NCBI RefSeq assembly: GCF_016862935.1
Contig: NZ_BONX01000004.1
Location: 62,001-126,000 of the forward strand
DNA: 64,000 nucleotides
From: Plantactinospora mayteni
GTDB taxonomy: Bacteria; Actinomycetota; Actinomycetes; Mycobacteriales; Micromonosporaceae
Direction of reading: 5' to 3'
Positions 35,097 to 44,447 of the stretch are shown here, piece by piece. Made by a program: the position numbers and the translations under genes. The notes below the pieces were generated by a model. That model made no database searches and was not told the DNA's origin. It saw nothing but the letters and a program-made list of their open reading frames with translations. Each line of letters opens with the position of its first letter. The first letter of the stretch is position 1.

Positions 35097-35117
35097 GAGG
35101 TTACCTCCGGGGGTACG

Positions 35118-36026
35118 TCACTTCAGTCCGGTGGTCGCGATGCCGCGCACGAAGTGCCGCTGCAACACGATGAAGACGATCACCACCGGCAGCACCACCA
35201 CGACCGAGCCGGCGAGCAGCAGCCCGAACTTGATCTGGTTCTGCCCGACGCTGTAGAGCGCCAGCGCGACCGGCAGGGTGTACTTGTCCTCGGTGGTGGC
35301 CACCACCAGCGGCCAGATGAAGCTGTTCCAGTGGGCGAGGAAGGTGAGGATGCCGAGCGCGGCCAGCGCCGGCCGGCAGAGCGGCAGCACGATCCGGACG
35401 AAGATCCGCAGCTCGCTCGCGCCGTCGACCCGGGCGGACTCGACCAGCTCGTCGGGGATGGAGAACATGAACTGGCGCATCAGGAACGCGCCGAGGGCCC
35501 CGGCCAGGAACGGCAGCACCAGCGCGGCGTAGGTGTTGGTCAGCCCGAGGTTGGCGATCAGCACGAAGAGCGGTACGAAGGTCACCATGCTGGGCACCAT
35601 CACCGAGCCGAGTACCAGCCCGAACAGTGCCCGGCGCCCCGGAAAGCGCAGCTTGGTCAGCGCATAGCCGACGGCCGAGCAGAAGACCAGGTTGCCGAGG
35701 GTGACCAGGGTGGCCACCAGGGCCGAGTTGAAGAAGTAGGTCGGGAAGTCGAGCCGGCCGAACAGCTCCCGGTAGTTCGCCAACGTGAACTGCTCCGGCC
35801 ACCAGGTCGCCGGGACGAGCCGGATCTCGGCCTCCGACTTGAACGACGACAGCAGCATCCAGAGGAACGGGCCGACCATGGCGAGCAGGCCCGCCACCAG
35901 CAGCACGTGCAGGACGACCGTGGCCACCCGGTCCCGACGACGGCGTACCGGCCGTCGGGCGGGACCGCCGGGCGAGCCCGGCGGCTTGGCCACCGGTGGG
36001 CGGGCCTTCGTCGCCGGGGTGGTCAC
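35118..36026 (-). CDS. Sugar ABC transporter permease, MalG-like, 302 aa
   Basis: Six membrane segments; EAA loop ESARVDGASELRIFVRIVLPLCRPALAAL. GTG start at 36026 overlaps the stop of the first permease (GTGA). A Pro/Arg-rich cytoplasmic N-terminal tail of about 30 residues precedes the first segment. Pairs with 36023-36958. Confidence 0.95.
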   Translation of the reverse strand: MTTPATKARPPVAKPPGSPGGPARRPVRRRRDRVATVVLHVLLVAGLLAMVGPFLWMLLSSFKSEAEIRLVPATWWPEQFTLANYRELFGRLDFPTYFFNSALVATLVTLGNLVFCSAVGYALTKLRFPGRRALFGLVLGSVMVPSMVTFVPLFVLIANLGLTNTYAALVLPFLAGALGAFLMRQFMFSIPDELVESARVDGASELRIFVRIVLPLCRPALAALGILTFLAHWNSFIWPLVVATTEDKYTLPVALALYSVGQNQIKFGLLLAGSVVVVLPVVIVFIVLQRHFVRGIATTGLK

Positions 36027-36958
36027 CGCGACACCTCCTCGGAGGAGCGGAGCAGCCGGAACCAGAGGATCGACAGCAGCACGATCGCCACGAACAGCAG
36101 GTAGCTCATCGCCGAGGCGTAGCCGTAGTTGCCGAAGCCGAACTGGTTGTAGATGTGGTAGGAGACCGAGAGCGTCGAGTTGAGCGGACCGCCCCGGGTC
36201 ATCACCAGCGGCTCCTCGAAGAACTGGAGATAGCCGATGGTCGCGATCACCCCGACGAAGAGCAGCGTGGGCCGTAGCGACGGCAGCGTCACGTACCGGA
36301 ACTGCTGCCATCCGCTGGCCCCGTCGAGCCGGGCCGCCTCGTAGAGGTGCTGTGGGATCGCCTGCAACCCGGCGAGGAAGATCACCATCTGGTAGCCGAG
36401 ATTGCGCCAGGCGGCCATCACGATCAGCGACGGTAGGGCCAGGTCGCTCCGGCCCAGCCAGTTCGGCCCGTCCAGCCCGACCAGCCGGAGCAGGCTCTCG
36501 ACCAGCCCGGAGTCCGGCTGGAGCAGGAAACGCCAGACCACGGCGACCGCCACGATGCTGGTCACCACCGGCAGGTAGTAACCGACCCGGAACACCGTAC
36601 GCAGCCGGGTCAGCCCCGAGTTGAGCCCGAGCGCCGCCGCCAGCCCGGCCACCATCGTCAGCGGTACGCCGAGCAGTACGAAGATCGCGGTGTTCACCGC
36701 GGCCTTCACGAAAAGCTCGTCCTCGAAGAGCCGCACGTAGTTCCGCAGCCCGACGATGTTGACGGCGAACGGGTTGCGGACGTCGGCGCTGCGCAGGTCG
36801 GTGAAGCTCATCAGCAGCGAGGCGAGCACCGGGCCGGCCAGGAAGACGACGAACAGCGCGGTGAACGGCAGGGCGAAACCCCAGCCGACCGCCGCCCGGC
36901 GCAGCCGCGGACCGCTGCGTCCGCGCCGGGTGCGCGCGCCGGGGGCGACGGCAGTCAT
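36023..36958 (-). CDS. Sugar ABC transporter permease, MalF-like, 311 aa
   Basis: Six membrane segments from WGFALPFTALFVVFLAGPVL; EAA loop YEAARLDGASGWQQFRYVTLPSLRPT. It begins one base after the binding-protein stop and overlaps the next permease. Forms the translocation channel with it. Confidence 0.95.
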   Translation of the reverse strand: MTAVAPGARTRRGRSGPRLRRAAVGWGFALPFTALFVVFLAGPVLASLLMSFTDLRSADVRNPFAVNIVGLRNYVRLFEDELFVKAAVNTAIFVLLGVPLTMVAGLAAALGLNSGLTRLRTVFRVGYYLPVVTSIVAVAVVWRFLLQPDSGLVESLLRLVGLDGPNWLGRSDLALPSLIVMAAWRNLGYQMVIFLAGLQAIPQHLYEAARLDGASGWQQFRYVTLPSLRPTLLFVGVIATIGYLQFFEEPLVMTRGGPLNSTLSVSYHIYNQFGFGNYGYASAMSYLLFVAIVLLSILWFRLLRSSEEVSR

Positions 36959-36959
36959 C

Positions 36960-38222
36960 TCAGGCCCCGGTGCCGATCGAGGTCGCCCGCTGTTGCATCG
37001 CCTTGGCCGCGTCCTCCGGCTTCGCCCCGGCCTTGGTCATCTTCTCCACCTCGCCGTCGATCGCCGCGGCGATCTGCTCCCAGGTGGGGATCGCCGGCGG
37101 CGACTTGGCGTCCTCCAACTGCTTGCCGAAGGCGGAGAGCAGCGGGTCGCCGCTCAGCGCCGGGTCGTCCCAGCCCTTCTTGACCGCCGGCAGATCGCTG
37201 ATCGTCTGGTACCACTTGGTCTGCACGTCCGGCCGGCTCAGGTAGGCGACGAACTTCCACGCACCGTCGCGGTTCTTCGCGTCCTTGAAGACCGCCAGGT
37301 CACCGCCGCCGACGAAGGAGGTGGCCGACTGCCGGCCCGGCATCTGCCACAACTGGAACTTGTCCGCGCCGCCCTGCTCCTTGAGTACCCCGATGTGCCA
37401 GGGGCCGGAGGGGAACGCCCCGATCTCGCCCTTGAGGAACGCCGGTTCGAGCGTGGCCTGGGCGAGGTCCTTCGGCGCGAGCCCCTCGTCGAAGAACGAC
37501 TTGTAGAACGCGTACGCCTCGACGGCCTGCGGGCTGTCGAGGGTGAACCCGCCGCCCGTGGCCACGTCGCCGCCGTTGGACCAGACGAACGGCATGATGC
37601 TCTGCCAGGAGCCGATGGCGGAACCCGGCGGTAGCAGGTTGACGCCCCACTTGGCCCCGCCCTTGGTCTTGAGCGCGACGATCGCGGACTTGAACTCCTC
37701 CCAGGTCTTCGGCGGGGCGGTGATCCCGGCCCGGGCGGCGACGGCCGAGTTCACGTAGAAGAGCCGGGTCTCGACATACCAGGGCACGCCGTAGGAGGTG
37801 CCGTCGACGACCGTGGTGTTCCAGGCGCCCTCGAAGAAGTCCTCTTTCTTGATCAGGTCGGCCGGTGTCGGGTCCAGCCCGCCGGTCTTGGCGAACTCGC
37901 CCATCCAGGTGGTGCCGATCAGGCTGACGTCCGGGGTCTGCTTTCCGGCGATGGCGGTGGCGAGCTTGTCGTGCGCGCCGTCCCACGGAACCGGAGTCAC
38001 CGTCACCTTCGCGTCCGGGTTCTCCCGCATGAAGTCGTCGGCGAGCACGGAGAGCTTCTCCCCCTCGGTGCCCATCGCCCAGACCGTGATGTCACCGGTC
38101 GCCTTCCCCTCCGCGACCGGCGCGGACGCCTCCTCGCCGGCACCGTCGTCCCGGCCGCAGCCGGTCATCGCGAGCATCGCCGCGAGCACCACGACAGCAC
38201 CCGCCCGTCTCCATGTCTTCAT
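36960..38222 (-). CDS. Sugar ABC transporter substrate-binding lipoprotein, 420 aa
   Basis: Lipobox MTGC with C22. Solute-binding family 1 features are GDITVWAMGTEGEKLSVLADDFMRENPDAKV, PPKTWEEFKSAIVAL and VWSNGGDV. It begins one base after the LacI stop. The operon contains no ATPase, so energy must come from a shared MsiK-type protein or from the ATPase at 11406-12443. Confidence 0.95.
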   Translation of the reverse strand: MKTWRRAGAVVVLAAMLAMTGCGRDDGAGEEASAPVAEGKATGDITVWAMGTEGEKLSVLADDFMRENPDAKVTVTPVPWDGAHDKLATAIAGKQTPDVSLIGTTWMGEFAKTGGLDPTPADLIKKEDFFEGAWNTTVVDGTSYGVPWYVETRLFYVNSAVAARAGITAPPKTWEEFKSAIVALKTKGGAKWGVNLLPPGSAIGSWQSIMPFVWSNGGDVATGGGFTLDSPQAVEAYAFYKSFFDEGLAPKDLAQATLEPAFLKGEIGAFPSGPWHIGVLKEQGGADKFQLWQMPGRQSATSFVGGGDLAVFKDAKNRDGAWKFVAYLSRPDVQTKWYQTISDLPAVKKGWDDPALSGDPLLSAFGKQLEDAKSPPAIPTWEQIAAAIDGEVEKMTKAGAKPEDAAKAMQQRATSIGTGA

Positions 38223-38223
38223 C

Positions 38224-39243
38224 TCAGACCTCCGTTTCGGCGCTATGTGGACCGCAGCTCGACCGCACGACGAGCCGGGTCGGGAGTACCTCTCGACGTA
38301 CCGCGTCCTGGCTGCCGGCCATCCGGTCGTGCAGCCACCGCGCCGCGGTCGCGCCCAACTTCCGCATCGGCTGGTGCACCGTGGTGAGCCCGGCGTAACG
38401 CGCGGCCATCACGTCGTCCCAGCCGGTGATCGCCACGTCCGTGGGGACGGTCAGCCCCAGCTCGGCGGCTGCCGCCAGTGCCCCGAGCGCGACCTCGTCG
38501 TTCGCGCAGACCAGCGCCTGCGGACGGGACGGTCCCGCGAGTACCCGCCGGGCGGCCCGATGCCCGGCGTCCACGTCGAACGCGCAGCGCACCGGTGCCC
38601 GGGGCGGTGTGTGCCCGGCATCGGCGAGCGCCGCCCGGAACGCCCCGTACCGGTCGGTCACGTCGGGCGAGGTGTCCGGGTCCCCCAGGTAGGCGAACCT
38701 CCGGTAGCCGTGCCCGAGCAGGTGCTCGACCAGCCGTCGGGCGCCACTGTCGTTGTCGGCGGTGATGGTGTCCAGGGCGCCGACCGCCGCCCTGGCCAGC
38801 AGCACCGTCGGTACGCCGGTCTCGGCCACCTGCGCGACGATCCCGTCGGCGACCGTCCGGCCCATCACGACCATCCCGTCCACCCGGCGGGCCAGTTCGA
38901 GCACCTTGCGAGCCGGGTCCGGCCGACCGTGCGTGGCCAGGATCAGCACGCTGTTGCCCAGTTCGGCGGCGACCTCCTCGTAGCCGAGCACCACCTCCGA
39001 GTAGTACGGGCCGGACAGGTCGGGGAAGACGATGCCGTTCGCCGCGTGCCGCCCCTCGGCCAGGGACTGCCCCAGCCGGCTGGGCCGGAACTGCAACTCC
39101 TCCACCGCCGCCAGGACCCGGCGGCGGGTCTCCGGTGCGACGTAGTCGGTGCCGCGCAGCGCACGCGACACGGTGGCGATCGAGACGCCGACCCGCTGGG
39201 CGACCTCGTAGATGGTCGCCTGTCGCCGATCCTGCACCGCCAT
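38224..39243 (-). CDS. LacI-family transcriptional repressor of the glycan operon, 339 aa
   Basis: HTH at residues 8-53 (ATIYEVAQRVGVSIATVSRALRGTDYVAPETRRRV), followed by the periplasmic-binding-like sugar domain. ATG at 39243 with GGAG upstream. It is the first gene of the operon and its stop is one base before the binding-protein start, so it represses its own operon. Two identical operators lie 30-85 bp upstream. Confidence 0.95.
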   Translation of the reverse strand: MAVQDRRQATIYEVAQRVGVSIATVSRALRGTDYVAPETRRRVLAAVEELQFRPSRLGQSLAEGRHAANGIVFPDLSGPYYSEVVLGYEEVAAELGNSVLILATHGRPDPARKVLELARRVDGMVVMGRTVADGIVAQVAETGVPTVLLARAAVGALDTITADNDSGARRLVEHLLGHGYRRFAYLGDPDTSPDVTDRYGAFRAALADAGHTPPRAPVRCAFDVDAGHRAARRVLAGPSRPQALVCANDEVALGALAAAAELGLTVPTDVAITGWDDVMAARYAGLTTVHQPMRKLGATAARWLHDRMAGSQDAVRREVLPTRLVVRSSCGPHSAETEV

Positions 39244-39272
39244 GCCAACTCCATCAGTTCTGGTCAAATCAG

Positions 39273-39289
39273 TCCGGAAGCGCTTACAG
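39273..39289. promoter_or_regulatory. LacI-type operator, copy 1
   Basis: TCCGGAAGCGCTTACAG with the AAGCGCTT core (39278-39285) typical of LacI/GalR operators, 30-46 bp before the repressor start. An identical copy lies 37 bp further upstream. Confidence 0.85.
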
Positions 39290-39309
39290 ACCCCGGAGCG
39301 GTGGACCGT

Positions 39310-39326
39310 TCCGGAAGCGCTTACAG
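39310..39326. promoter_or_regulatory. LacI-type operator, copy 2
   Basis: Exact second copy of TCCGGAAGCGCTTACAG, core at 39315-39322. Center spacing of 37 bp from copy 1 is about 3.5 helical turns, so tetramer looping or independent occupancy are both possible. Confidence 0.85.
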
Positions 39327-39592
39327 TGGCCCCACTCTGGCCCCACCGGGCATCGCTGTCAAGGCGAGCGGGGCAGCGGCTTTACCACGATCCCGTTACG
39401 ACGGTGGTGCCGACGCCGTGACAAGCCGGAAAACTCGCCCAGCAGGTCGGCCTGGCCTCGACGCGCCCCGGGGACCCGGGGCGGTCCGGGCTGGTCGAGC
39501 ATGTTCGTGGTAGGCAGTGGCCGGGACCGCGATCGGATCGTTCACCGCCCGAGGGCCGGTGGCGTGGCGCCAGGCAGGAGACGAGACAGCGC

Positions 39593-40609
39593 ATGACGGG
39601 TCAGCGGATCGGTTTGGTGGTGCACGAGGGCCGGGCGGCGGCGGTGGCGGCGGCCGAGGCCGTCCGGCGCTGGGCGGCCGACCACTCGATCGGGGTCAGC
39701 GACATCGACGTCTGGGAGCCGTCCTTGGGGCACCAGCGACGCCGCAACGCGGGCGACGAGGCCGAGGCCGCCGGCCATCCGGCGCTGGTGGTGACGATCG
39801 GCGGGGACGGGACGTTCCTGCGGGGTGCCCGGATCGCCGCCAAGGACGGCGTACCGGTGCTCGGCGTCAACGTCGGCCGGGTGGGCTTCCTGACCGAGAT
39901 CGAGCCCACCGAGATCGACACCGCGCTGGACGCGTTCTTCTCCGGCCGGGTACAGCTCGACGAGCGGCTGATGCTGACGCTCTGCGCCTCCCGGCCGCTG
40001 GAGATCCCCGGCGGGATGGAGGCGCTGCTGCGCTACGGGCGCGGGCCGCTGCTGCCGCCACCTCCGCCACTGCCCCGGACCGCCGAACCGGTCGACCGTC
40101 CGGGCGTGGCACTGGACGTCACCGCGCTGAACGACATCGTCTTCGAGAAGCTGGCCCGCGACCGGCAGGCCAGCCTCGGGGTGTACCTGGACGAGACGCT
40201 CTTCGCGTCCTACTCGGCCGACGCCCTCGTGGTGGCCAGCCCGACCGGCTCCACCGCCTACAACTTCGCGGCCGGTGGCCCGATCCTCTCCCCCCGGCTC
40301 GGCGCGCTGGTCTTCACCCCGGTCGCCCCGCACATGGTTTTCAACCGCAGCCTGGTGATGGCCGCCGACGAGGCGGTGACGGTACGCGTCCTCGAGCAGT
40401 CCGGGCAGGTGGCGGTCAGCGTGGACGGGCAGCTTCGCGGCGTACTCGATCCCGGGGACTGGGTGACGGTGCTGCCGGCGCGGGAGCCGGCCCACCTGGT
40501 CCGGCTGCGCCCGTCCGAGTTCTACTCACGGTTACGGGAACGCTTCTCCCTCGCCGACGCGCCCGCGGCGGTGGCCGACAGCCGGCGGCCCGACCAGGCC
40601 GACGGCTGA
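39593..40609 (+). CDS. nadK: NAD kinase with Pro-rich insertion, 338 aa
   Basis: Carries the NAD kinase motif G70-G-D-G-T74 after LVVTIG and the later SPTGSTAYNFAAGGPI, which bind ATP/polyphosphate and NAD. It phosphorylates NAD to NADP. Between the two lies an insertion (about 134-171) with a run of Pro (GPLLPPPPPLPRTAEP) that typical NAD kinases lack. It stands alone on the plus strand, convergent with the Scy-like gene, and not beside recN/tlyA as the usual actinobacterial copy is, so it may be a second paralog. Confidence 0.93.
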   Translation: MTGQRIGLVVHEGRAAAVAAAEAVRRWAADHSIGVSDIDVWEPSLGHQRRRNAGDEAEAAGHPALVVTIGGDGTFLRGARIAAKDGVPVLGVNVGRVGFLTEIEPTEIDTALDAFFSGRVQLDERLMLTLCASRPLEIPGGMEALLRYGRGPLLPPPPPLPRTAEPVDRPGVALDVTALNDIVFEKLARDRQASLGVYLDETLFASYSADALVVASPTGSTAYNFAAGGPILSPRLGALVFTPVAPHMVFNRSLVMAADEAVTVRVLEQSGQVAVSVDGQLRGVLDPGDWVTVLPAREPAHLVRLRPSEFYSRLRERFSLADAPAAVADSRRPDQADG

Positions 40610-40633
40610 GCGCCCGGCCGGACAGCGCGCCGA

Positions 40634-42091
40634 CTAGTAGCGGCTGGGGTCGCCGCCGTTCGGGGTGTAGACGGGCGGCTGCGAGTGCCCGTGTTGCGGC
40701 TGGTGCGCGGGCTGCTGCGGCTCGAACATGTTCACGGAGGGCTCGGCGGGCTGTTGTTCGACCGGCTCGAACATGCTCACGACCCGCTCCGGCTGGTCGA
40801 CCGGCTCGCGCCGCTCCGGTTGCTCGGGCCGCTGCTCGGGCCGCTGCTCGGGCCGCTGCTCGGGCCGCTGCTCGGGCCGCTGCTCGGGCCGCTGCTCGGG
40901 CTGCTGCTCAGGCTGCTCGACCGGTTCGGCCAGCACCTCGGCCGGGCCGCCCCGGTTGGCCTCCTGGCGCACCGCCACCATCTGGTATTCGCCGGTCTCG
41001 CCGGTGATCGCGGCGGCGGCCATCACCGCGGCGGCGGCCCGGTCGGCGAGCCGCTTCGCCTCGCGCTGCGTCCGGGCCCGCACCTCGGCCGCCTGCCGTT
41101 CGGCCTGCTCCGCCGCCCGGCGGGCCTCGTCCAGCCGGTTGAGGTCGGTGGTCAGATCCTGGCGGACCTCGCCGAGCCGCTGCTGCAACTGGGCGAACTC
41201 CTGCTCCGCCGTGACACCCTCCTGGCGGGACTGCGCCAGCCGCTGCTGCGCGGTCTCCTGCGCGGCCTGCAACTTGCCGAGCGACTGCTGCCGCGTCTCG
41301 ATCTCTTCCTGGAGCGCGGCGAGCTGCTGCTGGTGCGCTGTGGCCTGCTCGTCCACCCGCCGCCGCAGTTCGGAGGCGTACTGCTGGGCCTCCGCCCGGA
41401 GGTTCGCGTTCTCCTCCTCGGCCTGCTTCTGCTGACGGGTCAACTCCGCCTCGGTGGTGTTGCGCAGCTCGGTCAGCTCCCGCTCCACGTTGGCCTGCCA
41501 CTGGCCCAGCTCCTGCTGGGTACGCGCCCGGGCGGCCTCGATCTCCTGCTGGATCTGGTTGCGTGCCGTCTCGAGCATCGACTCGGCCTGGGCCTGGGCC
41601 CGCTCGGCCTGCTGGGCGCTCCGCTCGCTGACCCGCTGCGCCTCCTGCTCGGCGCGCTCCCGGCCGGCCTCACCCTCGGCCACCAACTTCTCGGCCTGCT
41701 CGCGGGCGTCGGCGAGGGCCCGCTCCGCCTCGTTCTGGTGCTCGGTCGCCCGCTGGGCGGCGGCGTCGACGATCACGCCGGCCTGCTTCTCGGCCAGCGC
41801 CATGATCTGGTCGACCATCGGGCCCAGGTCGCGGAACGACGCCCGGTCCACCTGCGGCGGCCGGTCCCGCAACTCGGTCAACTCGGCCTGCACCTGCTGG
41901 AGATGGACGGTCAGCCCCTGGATGTGGCTGAACGCCTGCTCCCGTTCGGACACCAGTTTCGAGAGTTCGTTGGCGGTCTGCGCCACGTACTGCTCCACCT
42001 GCCGCTTGTCGTAACCGCGCAGGTGGGTCTCGAAGCTGGGCCGCGAAGTCTTGTCCTCGTGCAGGTCGAACAGCTCCTGGCCTTGGGACAT
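40634..42091 (-). CDS. Scy/FilP-like coiled-coil polarity protein, 485 aa
   Basis: Begins with a DivIVA-like opening (FETHLRGYDKRQVEQYVAQTANELSKL) and continues as a very long Glu/Gln/Ala coiled coil (about 45-350), the plan of cytoskeletal polarisome proteins that place growth sites at cell poles. The C-terminus is disordered and contains PEQR repeats encoded by eight 12-bp DNA repeats. ATG at 42091 with GGAGGA upstream. No signal or membrane segment. Confidence 0.88.
   Translation of the reverse strand: MSQGQELFDLHEDKTSRPSFETHLRGYDKRQVEQYVAQTANELSKLVSEREQAFSHIQGLTVHLQQVQAELTELRDRPPQVDRASFRDLGPMVDQIMALAEKQAGVIVDAAAQRATEHQNEAERALADAREQAEKLVAEGEAGRERAEQEAQRVSERSAQQAERAQAQAESMLETARNQIQQEIEAARARTQQELGQWQANVERELTELRNTTEAELTRQQKQAEEENANLRAEAQQYASELRRRVDEQATAHQQQLAALQEEIETRQQSLGKLQAAQETAQQRLAQSRQEGVTAEQEFAQLQQRLGEVRQDLTTDLNRLDEARRAAEQAERQAAEVRARTQREAKRLADRAAAAVMAAAAITGETGEYQMVAVRQEANRGGPAEVLAEPVEQPEQQPEQRPEQRPEQRPEQRPEQRPEQRPEQPERREPVDQPERVVSMFEPVEQQPAEPSVNMFEPQQPAHQPQHGHSQPPVYTPNGGDPSRY
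40821..40916. repeat. Eight 12-bp tandem repeats in the Scy-like gene
   Basis: Six exact TGCTCGGGCCGC units followed by two variants (TGCTCGGGCTGC, TGCTCAGGCTGC). Each adds four residues (PEQR type). The exact copies point to recent slippage. Confidence 0.95.
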
Positions 42092-42326
42092 GCGCCATCC
42101 TCCATATGGTCGCGAGCCCGGTGCCGGCGTCCGGGGCACACGCCGCAGGGGTAGGGCTCAACCGGCGGAGCATACACCTGCCGGCCACCGGGCGGGGTGA
42201 CCTGGCCGATCCGTACCCGGCGACCCCGGCCCGGCACCGTCCGAGCCAGACGGCGACGGCCGGCGGGCCACCGGCACCGTCCGACCCGGACAGCGAGGGT
42301 CACCGGGCCACCGGGGGGCTCTCCGG

Positions 42327-42362
42327 CGCCCCGCCGGCCGACCGGGGACGGCCGGCGGGGCG
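42327..42362 (-). terminator. Terminator after the S15 peptidase gene
   Basis: 13-bp perfect arms (42327-42339 and 42350-42362), six bases past the stop of the 42368-44260 gene. Confidence 0.85.
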
Positions 42363-42367
42363 TACGG

Positions 42368-44260
42368 TCACAGTCCGGCGGCGTGCGCGGCGCGGGTACC
42401 GCCGACGATCGGCAGTACGATCCGGCTGTTCTTCAGCGCCAGGTCGATGGTGGCCCGGTTCGGGTCGGCCTGGCTGGAGTACTGCGGGTAGCTGCCGACG
42501 ATGATCACGCCGATCCGGTGACCCGGCTGGAAGACGTAGTCCTCCGGCAGCAGCGGGAAGTCGAAGTCGTAGAGCTTGCCGGGGACCAACGGGGACGCCG
42601 TGCGGATCGACTTCCGGTTCTGTGCGTCCAGGATGCCCTTGGTGACCAGTTCGAGGTCGGCGGTGGCCACCCGCTTCTGGGTCTGCTTGTAGCAGCCGTT
42701 GTCGGTCGGGCTGTTCTCGCCCCAGCAGTCCTCGGTCGCCAGGGTGATGATGCCCTCCCCGGAGGCCCGGTGCGCCACCCGTTCGGCGGTGCCGTAGTCG
42801 ACCAGGATCGCCCCGAAGTTGGTGTCGGTCTTGTCGGCGGCGGCCCGCAGTTCCACCACCGGCGTACCGGAGATGTGCAGCGGGGCGCGCAGCGGCTCCG
42901 ACAGGTACGCCAGTCGGTTCGGCTGGACGGTGTCCGGGTTGTTGATCATCGCGTCCTGGCGCTGCGCCGGGTCGTCGGCGAAGGTCTCGGTGCTCGCCTC
43001 CCGCACCGGCGCCAGGTCGAGGCCGCCCGCGCCGCCGGTGCCCGGCTGGAGGAAGACCTCGGTCTCGCGGGTACCCGGAATCGGCCAGTCGGCGTGCGTC
43101 TCCCAGACGTCGGCGGAGCGCTCCAGGTCGACCCGGGGCTCGTCCATGATCCCGTTGCGCACCTGGTGCAGCCAGAAGTCGAACCAGCGGTGCAGGGTGT
43201 CCACCCAGACCGTCCGGCGCGAGTCGAACGGGTCGACGTGCCCCTCCTGGGAGAGCCAGAGCTTGCGCGGCACCTTGTGCTCGGCCAGCGCGTACCAGAA
43301 CTTGCTGAAGTGGTCCGGCCGGACGTTGTCGTCGTTGAGCCCGTGGTAGAGCAGTACGCTGGACTTGATCTTGTCGACGTTCTTGACGTAGCTGCGCTCG
43401 GACCAGAAGGCCGAGTAGTCGCCGGTCTCGTCACCGTCGGCGGCGCCCAGCGCGTCCCGGACCGGCTTGCAGTAGTCCCGGCGGGCCGGGTTGGTCACCG
43501 TGTTGGCCAGCGACGACACGTAGCTGTTGCCTCGGGTGATCACCCCGTTGCTGCGGGTGTAGTCGTAGTATTCGGCCGGGCCACTGATCGGCACGATGGT
43601 GGTCAGGCCCTTGACCCCGGTCACCGCCGTCGCCATCGCCAGCGAGCCGTCGTACGACTTGCCGATCATCCCGGTACGGCCGTTGTGCCAGTCGGCCCTG
43701 ACGACCTGTCCGGCCGCGTTCCGCGCGACGTTCCGGCCGTTCAGCCAGTCGATCGCCTGCTTGGCGCTCAGGTTGTCCGGGGTGCCGTTGGTGGTCGGGC
43801 AGCCGGTGGAGTTGTTGGTGCCGACCATGTCCAGCAGGATCACCGCGTAGCCGCGCGGCACGAAGTAGTTGTCGTAGAAGAGCGGCCACCGGTCGAGCAG
43901 GCCGTCACCGTCCAGGTCCGCCTTGCACTCCGACTCGTTGCCGCGGCAGACGGTCGAGTAGTACGGGCTGGCGTCCATGATGACCGGCACCTTGAGCCCG
44001 TCGGCGGTCGCCTTGGGCCGCATCACGTCGAAGGCGATGATGTCGCGCTGGCCGTCGCTGTCGCTGTCGAACGTCGAGGTGACGAAGAGCCGTTCCCGGA
44101 TCGCATCCGCGTACCCGAACACCGGCTGGGTCACGCCGTCGCGTACCACGATCGACGGTCCCCGCTGGGCGGACGCCGGTGGCGCGGCGCCGAGTACGGC
44201 CACCGCCGCCATCGGAAGCACCGCGAGTCCGACCCGCCAGATCCTACTGATCCGACCCAT
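42368..44260 (-). CDS. Secreted Xaa-Pro dipeptidyl-peptidase, S15/CocE family, 630 aa
   Basis: Signal peptide 1-31 (ASA cut). The S15 nucleophile motif GMIGKSYDGS places S202; candidate triad partners are D310/D311 in HGLNDDN and H341 in QEGHVDPF. A C-terminal beta-sandwich (residues 400 onward) is the usual galactose-binding-like lid. It releases X-Pro dipeptides, or cleaves esters, outside the cell. ATG at 44260 with AGGAG upstream. A Ca-binding-like DLDGDGLLD at 115-123 is visible. Confidence 0.93.
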   Translation of the reverse strand: MGRISRIWRVGLAVLPMAAVAVLGAAPPASAQRGPSIVVRDGVTQPVFGYADAIRERLFVTSTFDSDSDGQRDIIAFDVMRPKATADGLKVPVIMDASPYYSTVCRGNESECKADLDGDGLLDRWPLFYDNYFVPRGYAVILLDMVGTNNSTGCPTTNGTPDNLSAKQAIDWLNGRNVARNAAGQVVRADWHNGRTGMIGKSYDGSLAMATAVTGVKGLTTIVPISGPAEYYDYTRSNGVITRGNSYVSSLANTVTNPARRDYCKPVRDALGAADGDETGDYSAFWSERSYVKNVDKIKSSVLLYHGLNDDNVRPDHFSKFWYALAEHKVPRKLWLSQEGHVDPFDSRRTVWVDTLHRWFDFWLHQVRNGIMDEPRVDLERSADVWETHADWPIPGTRETEVFLQPGTGGAGGLDLAPVREASTETFADDPAQRQDAMINNPDTVQPNRLAYLSEPLRAPLHISGTPVVELRAAADKTDTNFGAILVDYGTAERVAHRASGEGIITLATEDCWGENSPTDNGCYKQTQKRVATADLELVTKGILDAQNRKSIRTASPLVPGKLYDFDFPLLPEDYVFQPGHRIGVIIVGSYPQYSSQADPNRATIDLALKNSRIVLPIVGGTRAAHAAGL

Positions 44261-44447
44261 ACACACTCCTCTTTCGCCGGTCAGGGGCGTGGGTAGGCTA
44301 CGGGCGGGGACGGTGATCGAACAACGTACATCTGTCGGAACATGATCCATCCGGCTTCGACGGCACACGGAACAAGACGGCACCCGGAACAACCTGCGGT
44401 CGCCGGGCCGTCGCCGTGCTAGCGTCCGCCGACAGCGGGTCGACGGG

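Larger units (their letters stand above)
39244..39592. other. 349-bp interval between the glycan operon and NAD kinase
   Basis: Contains the two LacI operators in its left third. The rest must hold the NAD kinase promoter; I see no further gene, repeat or RNA. Confidence 0.7.
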
